Of a DNA stretch of 64,000 nt, positions 63,806 through 64,000 are shown in pieces. This DNA comes from Ianthella basta. Taxonomy: Eukaryota > Porifera > Demospongiae > Verongiida > Ianthellidae. The stretch's first letter is position 1. Each line of letters begins with the position of its first letter. The notes under the pieces were generated by a model that saw only the letters and a list, made by a program, of their open reading frames with translations, did no database searches and was not told the DNA's origin. The position numbers and the translations under genes are program-made. The DNA is taken from the NCBI GenBank assembly GCA_964019415.1, contig OZ025875.1, positions 6,161,806 through 6,225,805 on the forward strand. Direction: 5' to 3'.

Positions 63806-64000
63806 TATATGTTCGCTGCATTTATTGACTTTAAGAAGGCCTATGACAGGGTGAATCGAAGCAAGCTATGGGACTGCCTAGAAGGAATGGGCATGGGGAG
63901 TAGAATGGTGGAGTTTTTGAAGGCGGCTTATAGCTATATATGGAGTCAAGATGTGAAGTGAGAGTTGGCGAAATGGTTAGTGAATCTTTTGGGATGGTGA
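63806..64000 (+). mobile_element. LINE reverse transcriptase fragment, runs off the window
   Basis: A reverse transcriptase core motif, FAAFIDFKKAYDRVNRSKLW, is followed by LEGMGMGSRMVEFLKAAY. The frame then shifts near 63945 and CEVRVGEMVSESFGMV follows. The first catalytic Asp block of non-LTR retrotransposons is present. It is cut by the window end and is already frameshifted, so dead. It may belong to the same family as the tails at 9440 and 47290. Confidence 0.75.

Overview
The window is animal nuclear DNA: genes have introns with GT..AG borders and matching codon phases, there is abundant transposon debris, and long (CA)n tracts occur. NDUFA2 and a ZDHHC17-type ankyrin-DHHC enzyme are clear metazoan orthologues. 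Caspases fused to double-stranded-RNA-binding domains, compact genes and dense small inverted-repeat elements suggest an early-branching animal, most likely a sponge. The phylum is inferred, not proven.

Layout. (1) 0.6-18.7 kb, all minus strand: a tandem duplication of a two-gene block. Each block has a two-exon gene for a signal-anchored flavoprotein fused to a DUF3431-like domain, plus NDUFA2. In the right block NDUFA2 (16.8-18.7 kb) is intact. In the left block it is a pseudogene invaded by a Gypsy LTR fragment and a LINE tail, and the flavoprotein intron is filled with nested elements, including a probable THAP/P-type transposon. (2) 18.8-23.0 kb, plus: a nine-exon ZDHHC17-like palmitoyltransferase sharing a 95-bp head-to-head promoter with NDUFA2. 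(3) 24.0-37.9 kb, minus: a tandem array of caspase-dsRBD genes with three intact copies (A, C, D), one pseudogene (B) and one 5' fragment. This is the most interesting system here, because the fusion suggests proteases governed by dsRNA, that is, candidate antiviral or stress sensors. (4) 38-43.9 kb: two copies of a 760-bp element with perfect 9-bp target duplications, remnants of divergent CAP genes, a 57-bp minisatellite, and one intact five-exon CAP-domain secreted or anchored protein gene. (5) 44.6-62.8 kb: a cluster of intronless UDP-glycosyltransferase genes, two intact (48.6 and 52.7 kb) and three broken (44.6, 51.3 and 61.3 kb), with a degraded Mutator-like transposon at 57-60 kb. The window ends inside a LINE reverse transcriptase fragment.

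The housekeeping genes are single and conserved. The caspase-dsRBD, CAP and UGT genes show birth-and-death evolution: near-identical paralogues, single-base frameshifts, truncated copies and transposon insertions. That pattern is typical of defence and detoxification families. All exon joins were read by eye from sequence; none is supported by transcripts here.
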